A DNA stretch of 64,000 nt, from the NCBI RefSeq assembly GCF_009864005.1, contig NZ_WEZQ01000014.1:124001-188000 (forward strand), given 5' to 3'. The notes below the pieces were generated by a model. It ran no database searches. It was not told the origin of the DNA and worked only from the letters and a program-made list of their open reading frames with translations. Source of the stretch: Furfurilactobacillus milii. GTDB lineage: Bacteria > Bacillota > Bacilli > Lactobacillales > Lactobacillaceae. Made by a program: the position numbers and the translations under genes. This document shows, piece by piece, positions 53,696 to 63,900 of the stretch (position 1 is the stretch's first letter; every line of letters begins with the position of its first letter).

Positions 53696-56600
53696 ATGGC
53701 CGGAGAGCTTCACTTTGAAAATGAATTAGTAGAGTATTTGCAACGAATCGGTGGGGTAAAACAGTGGAAGTATGAACCTTCTATAAAGACAACCGATGAA
53801 TTGTGGGAAAACTTTCGCCGCATCCTGCAGCAGAACAACCAGGAGCGGTTAGATGGCCCTCTATCGGACACTGAGTTTAATCAAGTCAAAAAGATCATAA
53901 ATAATATACACACGCCATATCAGGCGGGCCAATTTTTATACGGGTTAAACGGGAAATCTGAGATTGAAATTGATACCGACTCTGGTCGTCATGTGTATTT
54001 AATTGTATTTGATCAGAAGCAAGTAGGCGCTGGTAACACGGTTTACCAGATTGTTAATCAAATTGAACGTGATCCAGTTCAGGCTGGTCGTCCGCGCCGC
54101 CGCTTCGATGTGACACTTTTGATCAATGGTTTGCCGATTATTCAAATAGAAGAGAAATCGGACACAAATGACGTAAATGAAGCTTTAAATCAGATGAATC
54201 AGTATATTGACGAACAACAATACCGGGATATTTATTCAACTTTGCAAATTTTGGTAGCCATTACACCAAATGACGTTCGGTATATGGCGAATACGACTGC
54301 CGGCATGTTCAACAAGAACTTTGCATTCAAATGGCAGGACAAGGATACGAATAAGCCTGTACGGGATTGGAAAACATTTGCCAACAGCATGCTGTCAATT
54401 CCAATGGCGCATCAAATGGCTACAAATTATATGATTTTAGATGGCACTAAAAACAAGCAGATGTTAAAGGTTATGCGCCCATATCAGGTGTACGCCACGC
54501 GTCGTGTCATTGAAGAGATTAAGAAGCATGATTTTAGTTATGCCGGTAAAAATAACGAGAACAATAAGATTGGTTATGTATGGCACACAACTGGTTCTGG
54601 GAAAACGATAAGCTCCTTTAAGGCCGCGTGGTTGGCCAGTAAGCTGCCTAATGTTGATAAGGTTGTGTTTGTGGTTGACCGAATCGCATTAACGTCGCAA
54701 ACGGCAGACAATTATCGCGCATATGACCCAGAAAACGAGACTGGCAATTCAGAGATTAATGGCGTTGTCAGCGATACAGCTAACGTAGGCGCATTGCGCC
54801 GGCAATTGAAGAGTGACGCTAATGGCATCATTGTCACGAGTGTTCAGAAACTGGGAATTTTGGCAAAGAATGAACGGTATCAAGCACCTGATAAGAACAT
54901 TGTATTCATTGTTGATGAAGCACACCGTTCCACAGCAGGTGACAATTTTCATAAGATTCAAAATAAGTTTAAGCGTGCTGCGTGGGTCGGCTATACTGGA
55001 ACGCCAATGTTCGACGATACGACAAAGGGGCTACGTACAGAAGATATTTTTGGGCAGCCACTGCATACCTATACAATTCGTGAAGCTATTGCGGATGGCA
55101 ACGTATTAGGATTTAAAGTCGATTTTCAAACAACGATCTCTCAGGAACAAATGGAAAATGAGTATTTACCAGCTTTCTACAGTGAACGCTATCCCGAGTG
55201 GACAGAAGCTCAGATTAAAACTAAGATTGCTCACTTAACGCCTGAAGATATTGACGACAGCATAGAACCTAGTTTTTATGACAATAACGATCAGCATATT
55301 AAGTTGGTCGTAGAAGATATTTTTAAAAACTGGCGAAATCGTTCAAATGATGGTATGTACAATGCCTTGTTTACAACTCACGTCGGCGGTGGAAAGGCCA
55401 GCACACCAATGGCCATGAAGTATTATAGAGAATTCAAACGCGTTAACTCTCTCCGGGCAATCGAAGGCCAGCCAACATTGAAAGTTGGAATCACGTTTAG
55501 TGCCAACACAAGTAATTCCGATACTATGATTGCGACAAATGACGATCTAATTGAAGCAATTAATGACTATAATGATACTTTTGACAAATCCTTTGGATTG
55601 GACGACGTCACTGGATATACAGCAGATGTAACTAGTAGATTAAACCGGACCGCAGATGATGGTCAGTTTTTGGATATCGTGATTGTCGTTGACCAGCTTT
55701 TAACCGGATTTGATGCACCACAGATGAATACGCTGTATGTAGATAGAACTTTGCATGATGCAGGTTTAATTCAGGCATATTCACGAACAAATCGAATTGA
55801 AAATCGTGAAACGAAACCGTTTGGACGCATTGTTAATTATAGGTGGCCTGTACAAAACGAAGCGCTAATGAACAAGGCCTTAGCCATATATGCTAATAAA
55901 GACTCAGCAAGATTATCTGAGGATGAGCAGCGAGATAGAAATACGGGCGACGGTGTTTTAGCAAAACCATTTGAAGATCAACTGACAGATGTGAAAAAGA
56001 CTGTGTCAAAGTTACGTGACTTAACTGATGATTTTGTTCAAATTTCTCCCAGCGAAGCAAAGCAAGAAGAAACGTATAAATTGATGCGAGAATATAACGC
56101 AGGTATCGCTAAATTGAAGCAGTATGATCCACAGTCTGATGGTGAAGGATTTGATTACGACGAACCGGAAGAACTAGTGAAAGCTGTTGGAATGTCACCT
56201 GATGAAGAGAAAACATTAACACATGCGCTGGCAAATGAACTGAAAGAAAAGATTGCCAAAATTCGACACGTTAGTCAACTGGAGCTTGATTTAAGAATGG
56301 AACACATTAAAGATGTTGAGGTCAATTATGATTACCTCGATGAATTAGTATCTGATTTGATGAACCAGGTCAACGAAGAAGAGCACGTTAAAGTGCTGTC
56401 GACAAAAAATCAAATTTTGGATTTTGCTAAATCAATGGACGACAGAGTCATGGCTAAGAAAATTACGACTTTCATTGAGCAAGCCATTAGTGGAGACCTT
56501 ATTGCCGATAATTATCCTGTTTCACCTGATGAAAGTTCAGCACTGATCGATCGTGCTCATCAGCGGTCAATCGATCACCAACTACAAGATTTTAGGGTCA

Positions 56601-56836
56601 AGTGGGGAATTGTGGACGATATTAAAGGTTCCGAAATGAGCTCATGGTTGCTAACTCATGCAGAGGGTGCCGATGATCTTGATCGGTCTGGTCAATTGTC
56701 AACGTTACTGAGAGATGGTAGTGAACACTATAAAACATTGGCGGATAGTGAAGTTGCGTCACTGAGCAAGATCAAATACAGGAATCAATTACGAGAAGCT
56801 ATTAAAACACTTGCAGATCAGTTAAATGAGGTTTAG
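53696..56836 (+). CDS. hsdR: Type I restriction enzyme, R subunit
   Basis: A 1046-residue full-length motor/nuclease subunit. The N-terminal endonuclease domain has FDVTLLINGLPIIQIEEKS (Asp near 137, E-x-K near 152). The SF2 translocase has Walker A TTGSGKT near 298, VVDRIALTSQ, DEAH near 406 (VDEAHRST) and YTGTPMF. The long helical tail binds HsdM. With HsdM and HsdS it cuts unmethylated DNA far from the recognised site. CGGAG precedes the ATG. hsdM follows after three bases. Confidence 0.95.
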   Translation: MAGELHFENELVEYLQRIGGVKQWKYEPSIKTTDELWENFRRILQQNNQERLDGPLSDTEFNQVKKIINNIHTPYQAGQFLYGLNGKSEIEIDTDSGRHVYLIVFDQKQVGAGNTVYQIVNQIERDPVQAGRPRRRFDVTLLINGLPIIQIEEKSDTNDVNEALNQMNQYIDEQQYRDIYSTLQILVAITPNDVRYMANTTAGMFNKNFAFKWQDKDTNKPVRDWKTFANSMLSIPMAHQMATNYMILDGTKNKQMLKVMRPYQVYATRRVIEEIKKHDFSYAGKNNENNKIGYVWHTTGSGKTISSFKAAWLASKLPNVDKVVFVVDRIALTSQTADNYRAYDPENETGNSEINGVVSDTANVGALRRQLKSDANGIIVTSVQKLGILAKNERYQAPDKNIVFIVDEAHRSTAGDNFHKIQNKFKRAAWVGYTGTPMFDDTTKGLRTEDIFGQPLHTYTIREAIADGNVLGFKVDFQTTISQEQMENEYLPAFYSERYPEWTEAQIKTKIAHLTPEDIDDSIEPSFYDNNDQHIKLVVEDIFKNWRNRSNDGMYNALFTTHVGGGKASTPMAMKYYREFKRVNSLRAIEGQPTLKVGITFSANTSNSDTMIATNDDLIEAINDYNDTFDKSFGLDDVTGYTADVTSRLNRTADDGQFLDIVIVVDQLLTGFDAPQMNTLYVDRTLHDAGLIQAYSRTNRIENRETKPFGRIVNYRWPVQNEALMNKALAIYANKDSARLSEDEQRDRNTGDGVLAKPFEDQLTDVKKTVSKLRDLTDDFVQISPSEAKQEETYKLMREYNAGIAKLKQYDPQSDGEGFDYDEPEELVKAVGMSPDEEKTLTHALANELKEKIAKIRHVSQLELDLRMEHIKDVEVNYDYLDELVSDLMNQVNEEEHVKVLSTKNQILDFAKSMDDRVMAKKITTFIEQAISGDLIADNYPVSPDESSALIDRAHQRSIDHQLQDFRVKWGIVDDIKGSEMSSWLLTHAEGADDLDRSGQLSTLLRDGSEHYKTLADSEVASLSKIKYRNQLREAIKTLADQLNEV

Positions 56837-56839
56837 AAA

Positions 56840-58501
56840 ATGTCAGAAGACGTACAAACGATACAACAAATAGAATCAAAATTATGGGCTATGGCTAATG
56901 AATTACGGGGTAGTATGGACGCCAGCGAATATAAAAACTATATTTTAGCGTTTATGTTCTATCGATTCTTATCTGAAAACCAAGAAAAATACTTACAAGA
57001 CTCTGAAATTTTTGATATTGATGAGGCTAACGGTGAAACGATTAATGATGCTTATCTTAAGGCTACAGAGGTAGATGGTGTTGCTGACTACCTTGAAGAT
57101 ATTTCTCAGCGTCTCGGTTATGCAATTAAACCTGAGGATACTTGGGCAACGCTAGTCGGCAAGGTCATGAACGGCGAAGTAGCACCAAGTGATTATCAAA
57201 CAATTTTCGATGATTTTAATAGCAATTCTGAATTAAATCGCGATGCCGCCAGTGATTTTCGTGGTGTATTTGATGACGTTAATCTGGGTGATTCAAGACT
57301 CGGTAATACCACGACTTCACGTGCCAAATCTTTGAACAAAGTCGTTACTCTGGTTAACGAAATCAGCTATACCGACGAAAGTGGTCATGACATTTTAGGT
57401 GATATTTACGAATACTTAATTGGCCAGTTTGCCGCCAATGCAGGTAAAAAAGGTGGCGAGTTTTACACGCCACATGAAGTTTCTCAGGTTTTAGCAAAAC
57501 TGGTTACTCACGGGGTTGAAGTTCCGGATAATGAACAATTTTCTGTCTATGATCCGACCATGGGTTCAGGATCACTTCTGTTAACAGTTCAACAAGAACT
57601 CCCAGGTGGGAAACGTGAAGGAGCAGTTAGCTTCTATGGTCAGGAGCTAAGTACCACGACGTATAACCTTGCACGAATGAATTTGATGATGCGAGGTGTC
57701 GAATACTCGAATATGTCATTGAATAATGCCGACACGTTGGAAGTTGATTGGCCTGATGGTCCGGATTCGCAAGGTATTGATCACCCACGTATGTTTGATG
57801 CCGTGGTAGCAAATCCACCATATTCGGCTGACTGGGATAACAATGAGCGAAAGTTAAAAGATCCTCGCTTCAGTGATTATGGTAAACTAGCGCCTTCTTC
57901 GAAGGCGGACTATGCATTTGTGCTACACAGCCTCTATCATTTAAACGAACAAGGAACAATGGCTATCGTACTACCGCATGGCGTTTTGTTCCGAGGCGCA
58001 GCAGAAGGAAAAATTCGTGAGGCGCTCATTAAAAAGAATTACCTGGATGGTGTTATTGGCCTTCCTGCCAACCTGTTTTATGGAACCAGCATTCCGACAA
58101 CGGTTCTGGTCTTTAAAAAGAATAAAGCAAGCCGGGATATTATGTTTATTGACGCTTCGAGTGATTTTGAAAAGGATAAGAATCAAAATCGACTTAGAGC
58201 CGAAGATATCAATAAAATCGCCAAGACTTATTTTGATCGCAAAGATGTTGAAAAGTACGCGCACGTTGCCACTTTGAAGGAAGTTGAAGACAACGAATAT
58301 AATTTAAATATTCCTAGATATGTAGATACGTTTGAAGAAGAACCACCTGTTGATGTGGTGGCTTTAAAAGACGATTACTTGGCTGCTGAGAAAGAAAGCA
58401 ATGATTTACAGGCGCAGGTGGTAGCAGACTTAGAAAAACTTGTTGGCAAAGATGATGCCGCAGCGAAGGATTTAGCGGCTCTCATCGAAGCCTTGAAGTA
58501 A
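56840..58501 (+). CDS. hsdM: Type I restriction enzyme, M subunit (adenine methyltransferase)
   Basis: A 553-residue N6-adenine methyltransferase. The N-terminal HsdM helical domain (about 1-140) is followed by GGEFYTPHEV near 208, the AdoMet site DPTMGSGS near 237 and the catalytic NPPY near 325. A helical tail contacts HsdS. It starts three bases after hsdR and uses a ribosome binding site within it, so expression is coupled. Confidence 0.95.
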   Translation: MSEDVQTIQQIESKLWAMANELRGSMDASEYKNYILAFMFYRFLSENQEKYLQDSEIFDIDEANGETINDAYLKATEVDGVADYLEDISQRLGYAIKPEDTWATLVGKVMNGEVAPSDYQTIFDDFNSNSELNRDAASDFRGVFDDVNLGDSRLGNTTTSRAKSLNKVVTLVNEISYTDESGHDILGDIYEYLIGQFAANAGKKGGEFYTPHEVSQVLAKLVTHGVEVPDNEQFSVYDPTMGSGSLLLTVQQELPGGKREGAVSFYGQELSTTTYNLARMNLMMRGVEYSNMSLNNADTLEVDWPDGPDSQGIDHPRMFDAVVANPPYSADWDNNERKLKDPRFSDYGKLAPSSKADYAFVLHSLYHLNEQGTMAIVLPHGVLFRGAAEGKIREALIKKNYLDGVIGLPANLFYGTSIPTTVLVFKKNKASRDIMFIDASSDFEKDKNQNRLRAEDINKIAKTYFDRKDVEKYAHVATLKEVEDNEYNLNIPRYVDTFEEEPPVDVVALKDDYLAAEKESNDLQAQVVADLEKLVGKDDAAAKDLAALIEALK

Positions 58502-58515
58502 GGGGGTGTCTAATA

Positions 58516-59775
58516 ATGGCAGAAAATCAGACACCGCGTTTTCGGTTTGAAGGATTCACAGACGATTGGCAGAAGCGTAAGTTCAAAAATGTTTTTTCAG
58601 TTATTGATGGTGATCGTGGAAAAGAGTATCCTCATGACTCAGATTTCTTTGATGAAGGTTCCAATTTATTTTTAGATACTGGAAATGTAAAAAAAAATGG
58701 TTTTAACTTCGATCAGGAAAAGTTCATTTCAGATGCTAAAAATGCTCGTTTAAGAAGTGGCAAATTACAGGATCATGACTTTGTTTTAACTTCCCGTGGA
58801 ACCCTTGGACACGTAGCCTATTATTCTAGCAAACAATTTAATCAGTACAAATCAGTTAGAATTAATTCGGCAATGTTGATATTGCGCCCAATACATCTAA
58901 GTTTATTTTCTAATGAATATTTGAATGCTCAGTTGCACAGTCAGGTAATTGCCACATTCATGAAAAGAAACCATGTAGGGTCTGCACAACCGCATATTTC
59001 TAAAAGAGAGTTAGAAAACCTTACGTTAACTATTCCTCTCAGTTTTGATGAACAAATAGCTATAGGTTCCTTGGTTAAAAACATTCAATCATTTATTACT
59101 GTAAACCAGCGTAAAGTTGATTTGCTAAAAATAGCAAAAAAATCGCTGCTTCAAAATATTTTTGATCAGACGTGGAGATTTGCCGGATATACAGACGCTT
59201 GGCAGAAGCGTACTCTCTTTCCAGAATTCAAAAAGATCAAATCATATTCTTTGCCACGTATACACGAAGTGCCGGAATCTCAAACGGAGTATATTCACTA
59301 CGGTGATATTCATACAGGACTTCCAGGATTTGTAGAAAACGACACTCCCCTCCCTCATATTCATAATGGCGACTATGTTCTTTTAAAAAAGAATGATTTA
59401 GTCGTTGCAGACGCTTCGGAAGACTATTTAGAATTGGCTAAGCCTGTAGTGATTGACACAGACCAAAGAAATATAGTTGCTGGGCTTCATACAATTGCAC
59501 TGAGAAGTGCGACAGTTTTTAGTCCTTTTATGTACTTTTACTTAAATACAAAAAGTTTTCGACATTTTGCGTACAGATCTGGGACAGGGCTTAAAGTCTT
59601 TGGTATATCAGCAGCGACACTTGGAAAGTTTGTATTCTTTAAGCCTAAGGTTTCCGAACAAAAGAAAATTGTTAATATGCTTAGATCATTTGATAATCTG
59701 ATAGCTGTAAACCAGCGTAAAGTTGATCTTCTCAAGAAAGTAAAAAAGACATTATTACAGAATATGTTTGTTTAA
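58516..59775 (+). CDS. hsdS: Type I restriction enzyme, S subunit (expressed specificity gene)
   Basis: A 419-residue DNA-recognition subunit with two recognition domains. Domain 1 (about 22-194) opens at DDWQKRKF and closes at TVNQRKVDLL; a helical linker leads to domain 2 (about 233-397), which opens at DAWQKRTL and closes at AVNQRKVDLL. Each boundary is one of two repeated DNA sites shared with the silent store upstream of hsdR. The gene is intact, has GGGGG before its ATG and lies 14 bases after hsdM. A recombinase gene follows. The DNA target cannot be read from the sequence. Confidence 0.92.
   Translation: MAENQTPRFRFEGFTDDWQKRKFKNVFSVIDGDRGKEYPHDSDFFDEGSNLFLDTGNVKKNGFNFDQEKFISDAKNARLRSGKLQDHDFVLTSRGTLGHVAYYSSKQFNQYKSVRINSAMLILRPIHLSLFSNEYLNAQLHSQVIATFMKRNHVGSAQPHISKRELENLTLTIPLSFDEQIAIGSLVKNIQSFITVNQRKVDLLKIAKKSLLQNIFDQTWRFAGYTDAWQKRTLFPEFKKIKSYSLPRIHEVPESQTEYIHYGDIHTGLPGFVENDTPLPHIHNGDYVLLKKNDLVVADASEDYLELAKPVVIDTDQRNIVAGLHTIALRSATVFSPFMYFYLNTKSFRHFAYRSGTGLKVFGISAATLGKFVFFKPKVSEQKKIVNMLRSFDNLIAVNQRKVDLLKKVKKTLLQNMFV
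58567..58579 (+). repeat. Upstream-type recombination site, expressed domain 1
   Basis: TGGCAGAAGCGTA, coding WQKR. With the preceding ACAGACGAT it matches the site at 59200 with one mismatch over 21 bases. Confidence 0.8.
59099..59121 (+). repeat. Downstream-type recombination site, expressed domain 1
   Basis: CTGTAAACCAGCGTAAAG followed by TTGAT, identical to 59705-59727 and sharing 12-16 bases with the silent sites in inverted orientation. Confidence 0.8.
59200..59212 (+). repeat. Upstream-type recombination site, expressed domain 2
   Basis: TGGCAGAAGCGTA, coding WQKR, opening the second recognition domain. Confidence 0.8.
59695..59727 (+). repeat. Downstream-type recombination site, expressed domain 2
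   Basis: Contains CTGTAAACCAGCGTAAAG. Its first 26 bases are a perfect inverted copy of 53108-53133. Confidence 0.85.
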
Positions 59776-59796
59776 TCGGCAATACCTTGTCAAAAT

Positions 59797-59834
59797 AGTG
59801 GCGTACCCAATTTCGGGTACGTCACTTTATTTTT
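59797..59834 (+). terminator. Intrinsic terminator of the hsd operon
   Basis: AGTGGCGTACCC pairs with GGGTACGTCACT around a 6-base loop, followed by TTATTTTT. The recombinase gene therefore probably has separate or read-through expression. Confidence 0.8.
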
Positions 59835-59846
59835 GGAGGGGATAAT

Positions 59847-60776
59847 ATGTTGAAATCAACGTCGTTAAAACTTAGCACATACTTCAAGGACTGGATGGAA
59901 TTGTACAAGAAGGATGCTGTTCGTCCAATTACGTATCAAAAGTATGAAATGACTTTGAAGCACATTCGTTCACTTGTTCCAAATTTAAAATTATCAGAAT
60001 TAAATCGTCGAAATTATCAAGAACTACTTAATACGTTTGCCGAAACACATGAACGACAAACGTGTTTAGATTTTCACCATCAGATTAAATCCGCTATTCG
60101 AGACGCTGTTGAGGACGGCTATATTCAAAGGGATCCAACCTATAAAGTTGTTATTAAAGGAACTGTTAGTCGAAATCACAAGCCGAAATTCCTCAATCAG
60201 CAGGAATTAACCAAGTTATTAGCTCAACTTGAATTCGGTAAAGAGGTTAGCTGGGATTACTTTTTCTTGTTAATTGCCAAAACTGGTTTACGGTTTTCCG
60301 AAGCACTGGGCCTTACGCCGAATGATTTTGATTTCAGGCGTTTATCGCTTAATGTCACTAAAACATGGGATTATAAAAGTGAAAATGGTTCGTTTGCTCC
60401 AACAAAAAATCAGGCGTCAATTAGACGTGTACCCCTTGATTGGCAAGTTGCAATGCAGTTTGCACAACTGGTAAAAGGAAAACCCAAGGATGAACCTATT
60501 TTCTTGGCTGATGGGCACCATGCCTATAATGAAACAGCAAATAAAAATCTTGAACGACTTTGTAAAAAGGCTGGTGTACCAGTTATTAGTGTTCATGGAT
60601 TACGGCATACTCATGCATCACTATTGCTTTATGCGGGAGTTTCTATTGGGTCGGTGGCGCGACGTTTGGGGCATTCAAATATGAATACTACACAGAAGAC
60701 TTATTTGCATATTATTCAGGAATTGGAAAATCAGGATACGGATAAAATCATGCGGTATTTAACTACATTGATGTAA
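59847..60776 (+). CDS. Tyrosine recombinase, probable hsdS domain-shuffling enzyme
   Basis: A 309-residue site-specific recombinase. The N-terminal SAM-like core-binding domain spans about 8-100 and the catalytic domain about 115-300. Active-site residues are Arg149 (TGLRFSEAL), probable Lys187, His250 and Arg253 (HGLRHTH), His276 (LGHSN) and Tyr286 (KTYLHI). All are present, so it should be active. GGAGGGG precedes the ATG. Similar recombinases sit next to invertible type I loci in streptococci and lactobacilli. No phage genes or attachment site are near, which favours a dedicated role in rearranging hsdS. Confidence 0.88.
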   Translation: MLKSTSLKLSTYFKDWMELYKKDAVRPITYQKYEMTLKHIRSLVPNLKLSELNRRNYQELLNTFAETHERQTCLDFHHQIKSAIRDAVEDGYIQRDPTYKVVIKGTVSRNHKPKFLNQQELTKLLAQLEFGKEVSWDYFFLLIAKTGLRFSEALGLTPNDFDFRRLSLNVTKTWDYKSENGSFAPTKNQASIRRVPLDWQVAMQFAQLVKGKPKDEPIFLADGHHAYNETANKNLERLCKKAGVPVISVHGLRHTHASLLLYAGVSIGSVARRLGHSNMNTTQKTYLHIIQELENQDTDKIMRYLTTLM

Positions 60777-60826
60777 AGATGCGAAGTGGAAACAAGGTAA
60801 TGAGTAGTAAGTAACAGCACATATCC

Positions 60827-60880
60827 AAATAGTGCGGATCATCTGTCTGAAATCATGGCAGATGATCCGCACTATTTTTA
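60827..60880. terminator. Strong bidirectional terminator
   Basis: AAATAGTGCGGATCATCTG pairs perfectly with CAGATGATCCGCACTATTT, with A- and T-runs outside. It separates the recombinase from the converging helicase gene. Confidence 0.9.
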
Positions 60881-60994
60881 TCCTTTTCGTTTCCGTCAAG
60901 TCAGACAATGTAATTTATATTTCGACTGACTACTTAGTAGAGGTATGACAAAAATCCGGTGTTGCCCCCTTTTTACTTCAATCTTTAAGCCACA

Positions 60995-63900
60995 TCATTT
61001 TTTAGCCAATGCACTCTGCACCTCTGTGGGTAGTTCCCCCATAAAGTAGTCTTCAATTCTATCCCAAAACCAATTGGTGTATTGTTTGACGTACTCAGAG
61101 GTACTGGTGATTTTCGTTGTGTCAATTTTATGATTGAATAAATATTTTTGCATTTCAACACCAATTTCGTGTCTCTTACGAACGTCCTCAAGAATATAAT
61201 TTCGATAACGATTTCTTTTTGAAATTGCTTGTTCGAGAGGCGAAATTGAATTGATACGAATATAAATTTGAGGATTATACCCTCCCAATGTAATAAAATT
61301 GGTTAGCCCAAACGCTTGCCCGAGTCCTAAGACGATTTTTTCATCATCAAAATCAGATGGCTTGTTACTTTTAAAATGAAAAAGACTCATTTTAGTAGTT
61401 TGAAGAGAAAAGTTTTGTGTAGGATTATATAATCGACTAGCAACTTGATTTACAAAATTCGCAAAGGTATCTGCGGACTGGCGGACTGTAAACTTACTTC
61501 CTTTGTTTGAGTTTCTTTCACGCAGAATAGTGCCTGAATTCGCAAAGTTTTTTAGCTTTTGGTATTCAAAAGTTGCATTAACTAAAGCTTGAGCAAGAGT
61601 TTTAGCAACAAATGTATCTTGAATTTGTAATCTTGGCTTCAAAAAAGTAGCTAATTCGTCTTCGTCGAATTGTCGCTCAGACCGCTGGTAAATATCGATG
61701 AAATCTTGGTATTCATTCATGATAGATTTGTATTTTGAAAGGATTGTTGCATTATTACTTTCATCAAAGTCATATTGCACACCACTGGCAAAATTGAATA
61801 ATTTAAAAATATTTGCGTGCTGCATTTTAGCCACTTCATCGGCTTGATTTATTTTGTATTTGAATTGTGGAAAAGAATCCTTTTTATAATATTTTTCCCA
61901 AATTTGTGAAAGATTAACCGAAAGAACAGACGAATAATTATTTGAATCTATTGTGCTATAAAATTCGAAATAGTTTTTCAGTGATGAGTGCATAAGAGTC
62001 TCTTCAGTCTTTTTAGAGACGAGTATTAATTCTTTTCCAAAAACACTTCGGGGTCTGGCAACGAATGGAGAGTAGCCTAATTTCCTACTTGAGGAAAAAT
62101 CTTTCTCAATCATTAATAACACTGTCTTAACTTTATTGTCTAGGTTGTTAGAGTCGTCGTTTATATTATCAGCAAATATATATTTAAAATCGTCTGCACT
62201 AACTACCAAATTACGATTGTTTCCCTTTGATTCATACAATGAAACAATCTTTTGCATCACAGATTGAATCTGATCTTTTTTAATTGCACTCATTCCCTGA
62301 AGTTGCCTAACTTCGTTAAAATCGTTTGGAAGAAAATCAAGATAGGCATTGCCTTGTGGGACTAATTTATGGTTTCTGGCAACTCGACCGATTTCTTGGA
62401 TATAGTCGACGACATTACCAGTTGGATTGTAATGATAAACGTTAGTGATGTCTGGAATATCTATACCCATTCCGAATGCCTTTGTAGCGAGAACAAACTG
62501 AATTTCTCCTGACTTGAAATCATTAAGCACTGCATCTTTTTCGGCTTTATCTAATGGGCCAAAATATCTCCCGGTTAATTCAAAAACACTTTGAGAATTT
62601 TCTTTCAAGTAATGATAAAAGCTTGTAAGACCTTTGACGGTGGGAAAATACATCAAAGTTTTTTGGTGAAGGCGTGCGGATCGTTCCAAATTTTTCTTTG
62701 CCAGTAACTGTTTTGTTGCTTTATATTCATTATTTTGTACGTTTTTGCTTGTTTTAATATTCATAGAAATGTCATTACGACGAACTAGGCCAAAATATGA
62801 TATGGGACGCACGAGATTTAAACTATTTCTAGTATCTGCATACATGTCTTCTGGACCACCATAAATTGCCGTAGCCGTAAATGTCACAATAGGAAATTGA
62901 TAGATTTTTCGTAACTTCTGTAAATAAATTCCTAAATACCAGTAATCAGCTCTAAATGATTTCCCCCAAGTAGTTACAATATGGGCTTCATCAACAATTA
63001 CCATTCCCACTTTTCGTGTTCCAATTAACATTTTAATATCGGAACGCGCTTGCAGTGTTTCGGGGGACAAATAAAGCATGTCTGTTTTGCCAGTTTGAAC
63101 ATTTTCAAGGATTGCTTGTTTTTCGTAAGGAGGTGTGTTTCCGTTTATTGTTTCCGCATTAGAAACGTTTTTATGTTTCATGCTAGTGACTTGGTCATTC
63201 ATTAGACCAATTAAAGGTGAGATTATAATTACTAGGGGCTTATCGTTTTTAAATTCGTCAGCTAGATATAGGGCAGGAATCTGAAACATGACTGATTTTC
63301 CTGACCCCGTCGGCGCAGTAATATAAATGTCTCTATACTCTTTTCCGTCTTTTGCGTTTTCAGCCTGCTGCACAATATCATCGATGATTTGTGCTTGGGA
63401 GATTGAAATTGTTTTTTTGTCTTTCTTTTCAATATTCGAATACATTGTTAATTCTCGAAAATCGTCATATTGCCAGGTTTTTTGCAAAATGTTTCGATAT
63501 TTATTTAAGTTTCGTATATGTTGTTTTTTAATTGAAGAAGTTGAAAACGAAAACACAAATTCAGGATGAAGCTGTTTAATAATAGCGATTCGTTCAGCGT
63601 AGTGATGTGGCAAGCGATTATCCACATTGGTTTCAATGATGAAGTTAAAAGGCATTTTAAAATTCTTTTGTGATTGAAAATCCAAGAAATTTGTTTCAAC
63701 ATCGTCAAGTGAAATAGTATGAGATTGTTGAGGTTCATCTTCAATTTTAATATTGATTTCTGGTAATTGAGAATAATAATCAAAGCTTTCTAAATCATCC
63801 CACTTGTCTTCTCTATAGGTCACAAAATAATTATGAGTGTCCTCTGAGTAATCTAGGCCTCCATAGAAACTATTGAAGCAATCAATTCTGTTTTTAAAAC

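Noticed and set aside
59847-60776. Integrase as a sign of a prophage or integrative element
   Set aside because: No phage structural, replication or excision genes and no tRNA or direct-repeat attachment site are visible nearby; repeats point to hsdS instead.
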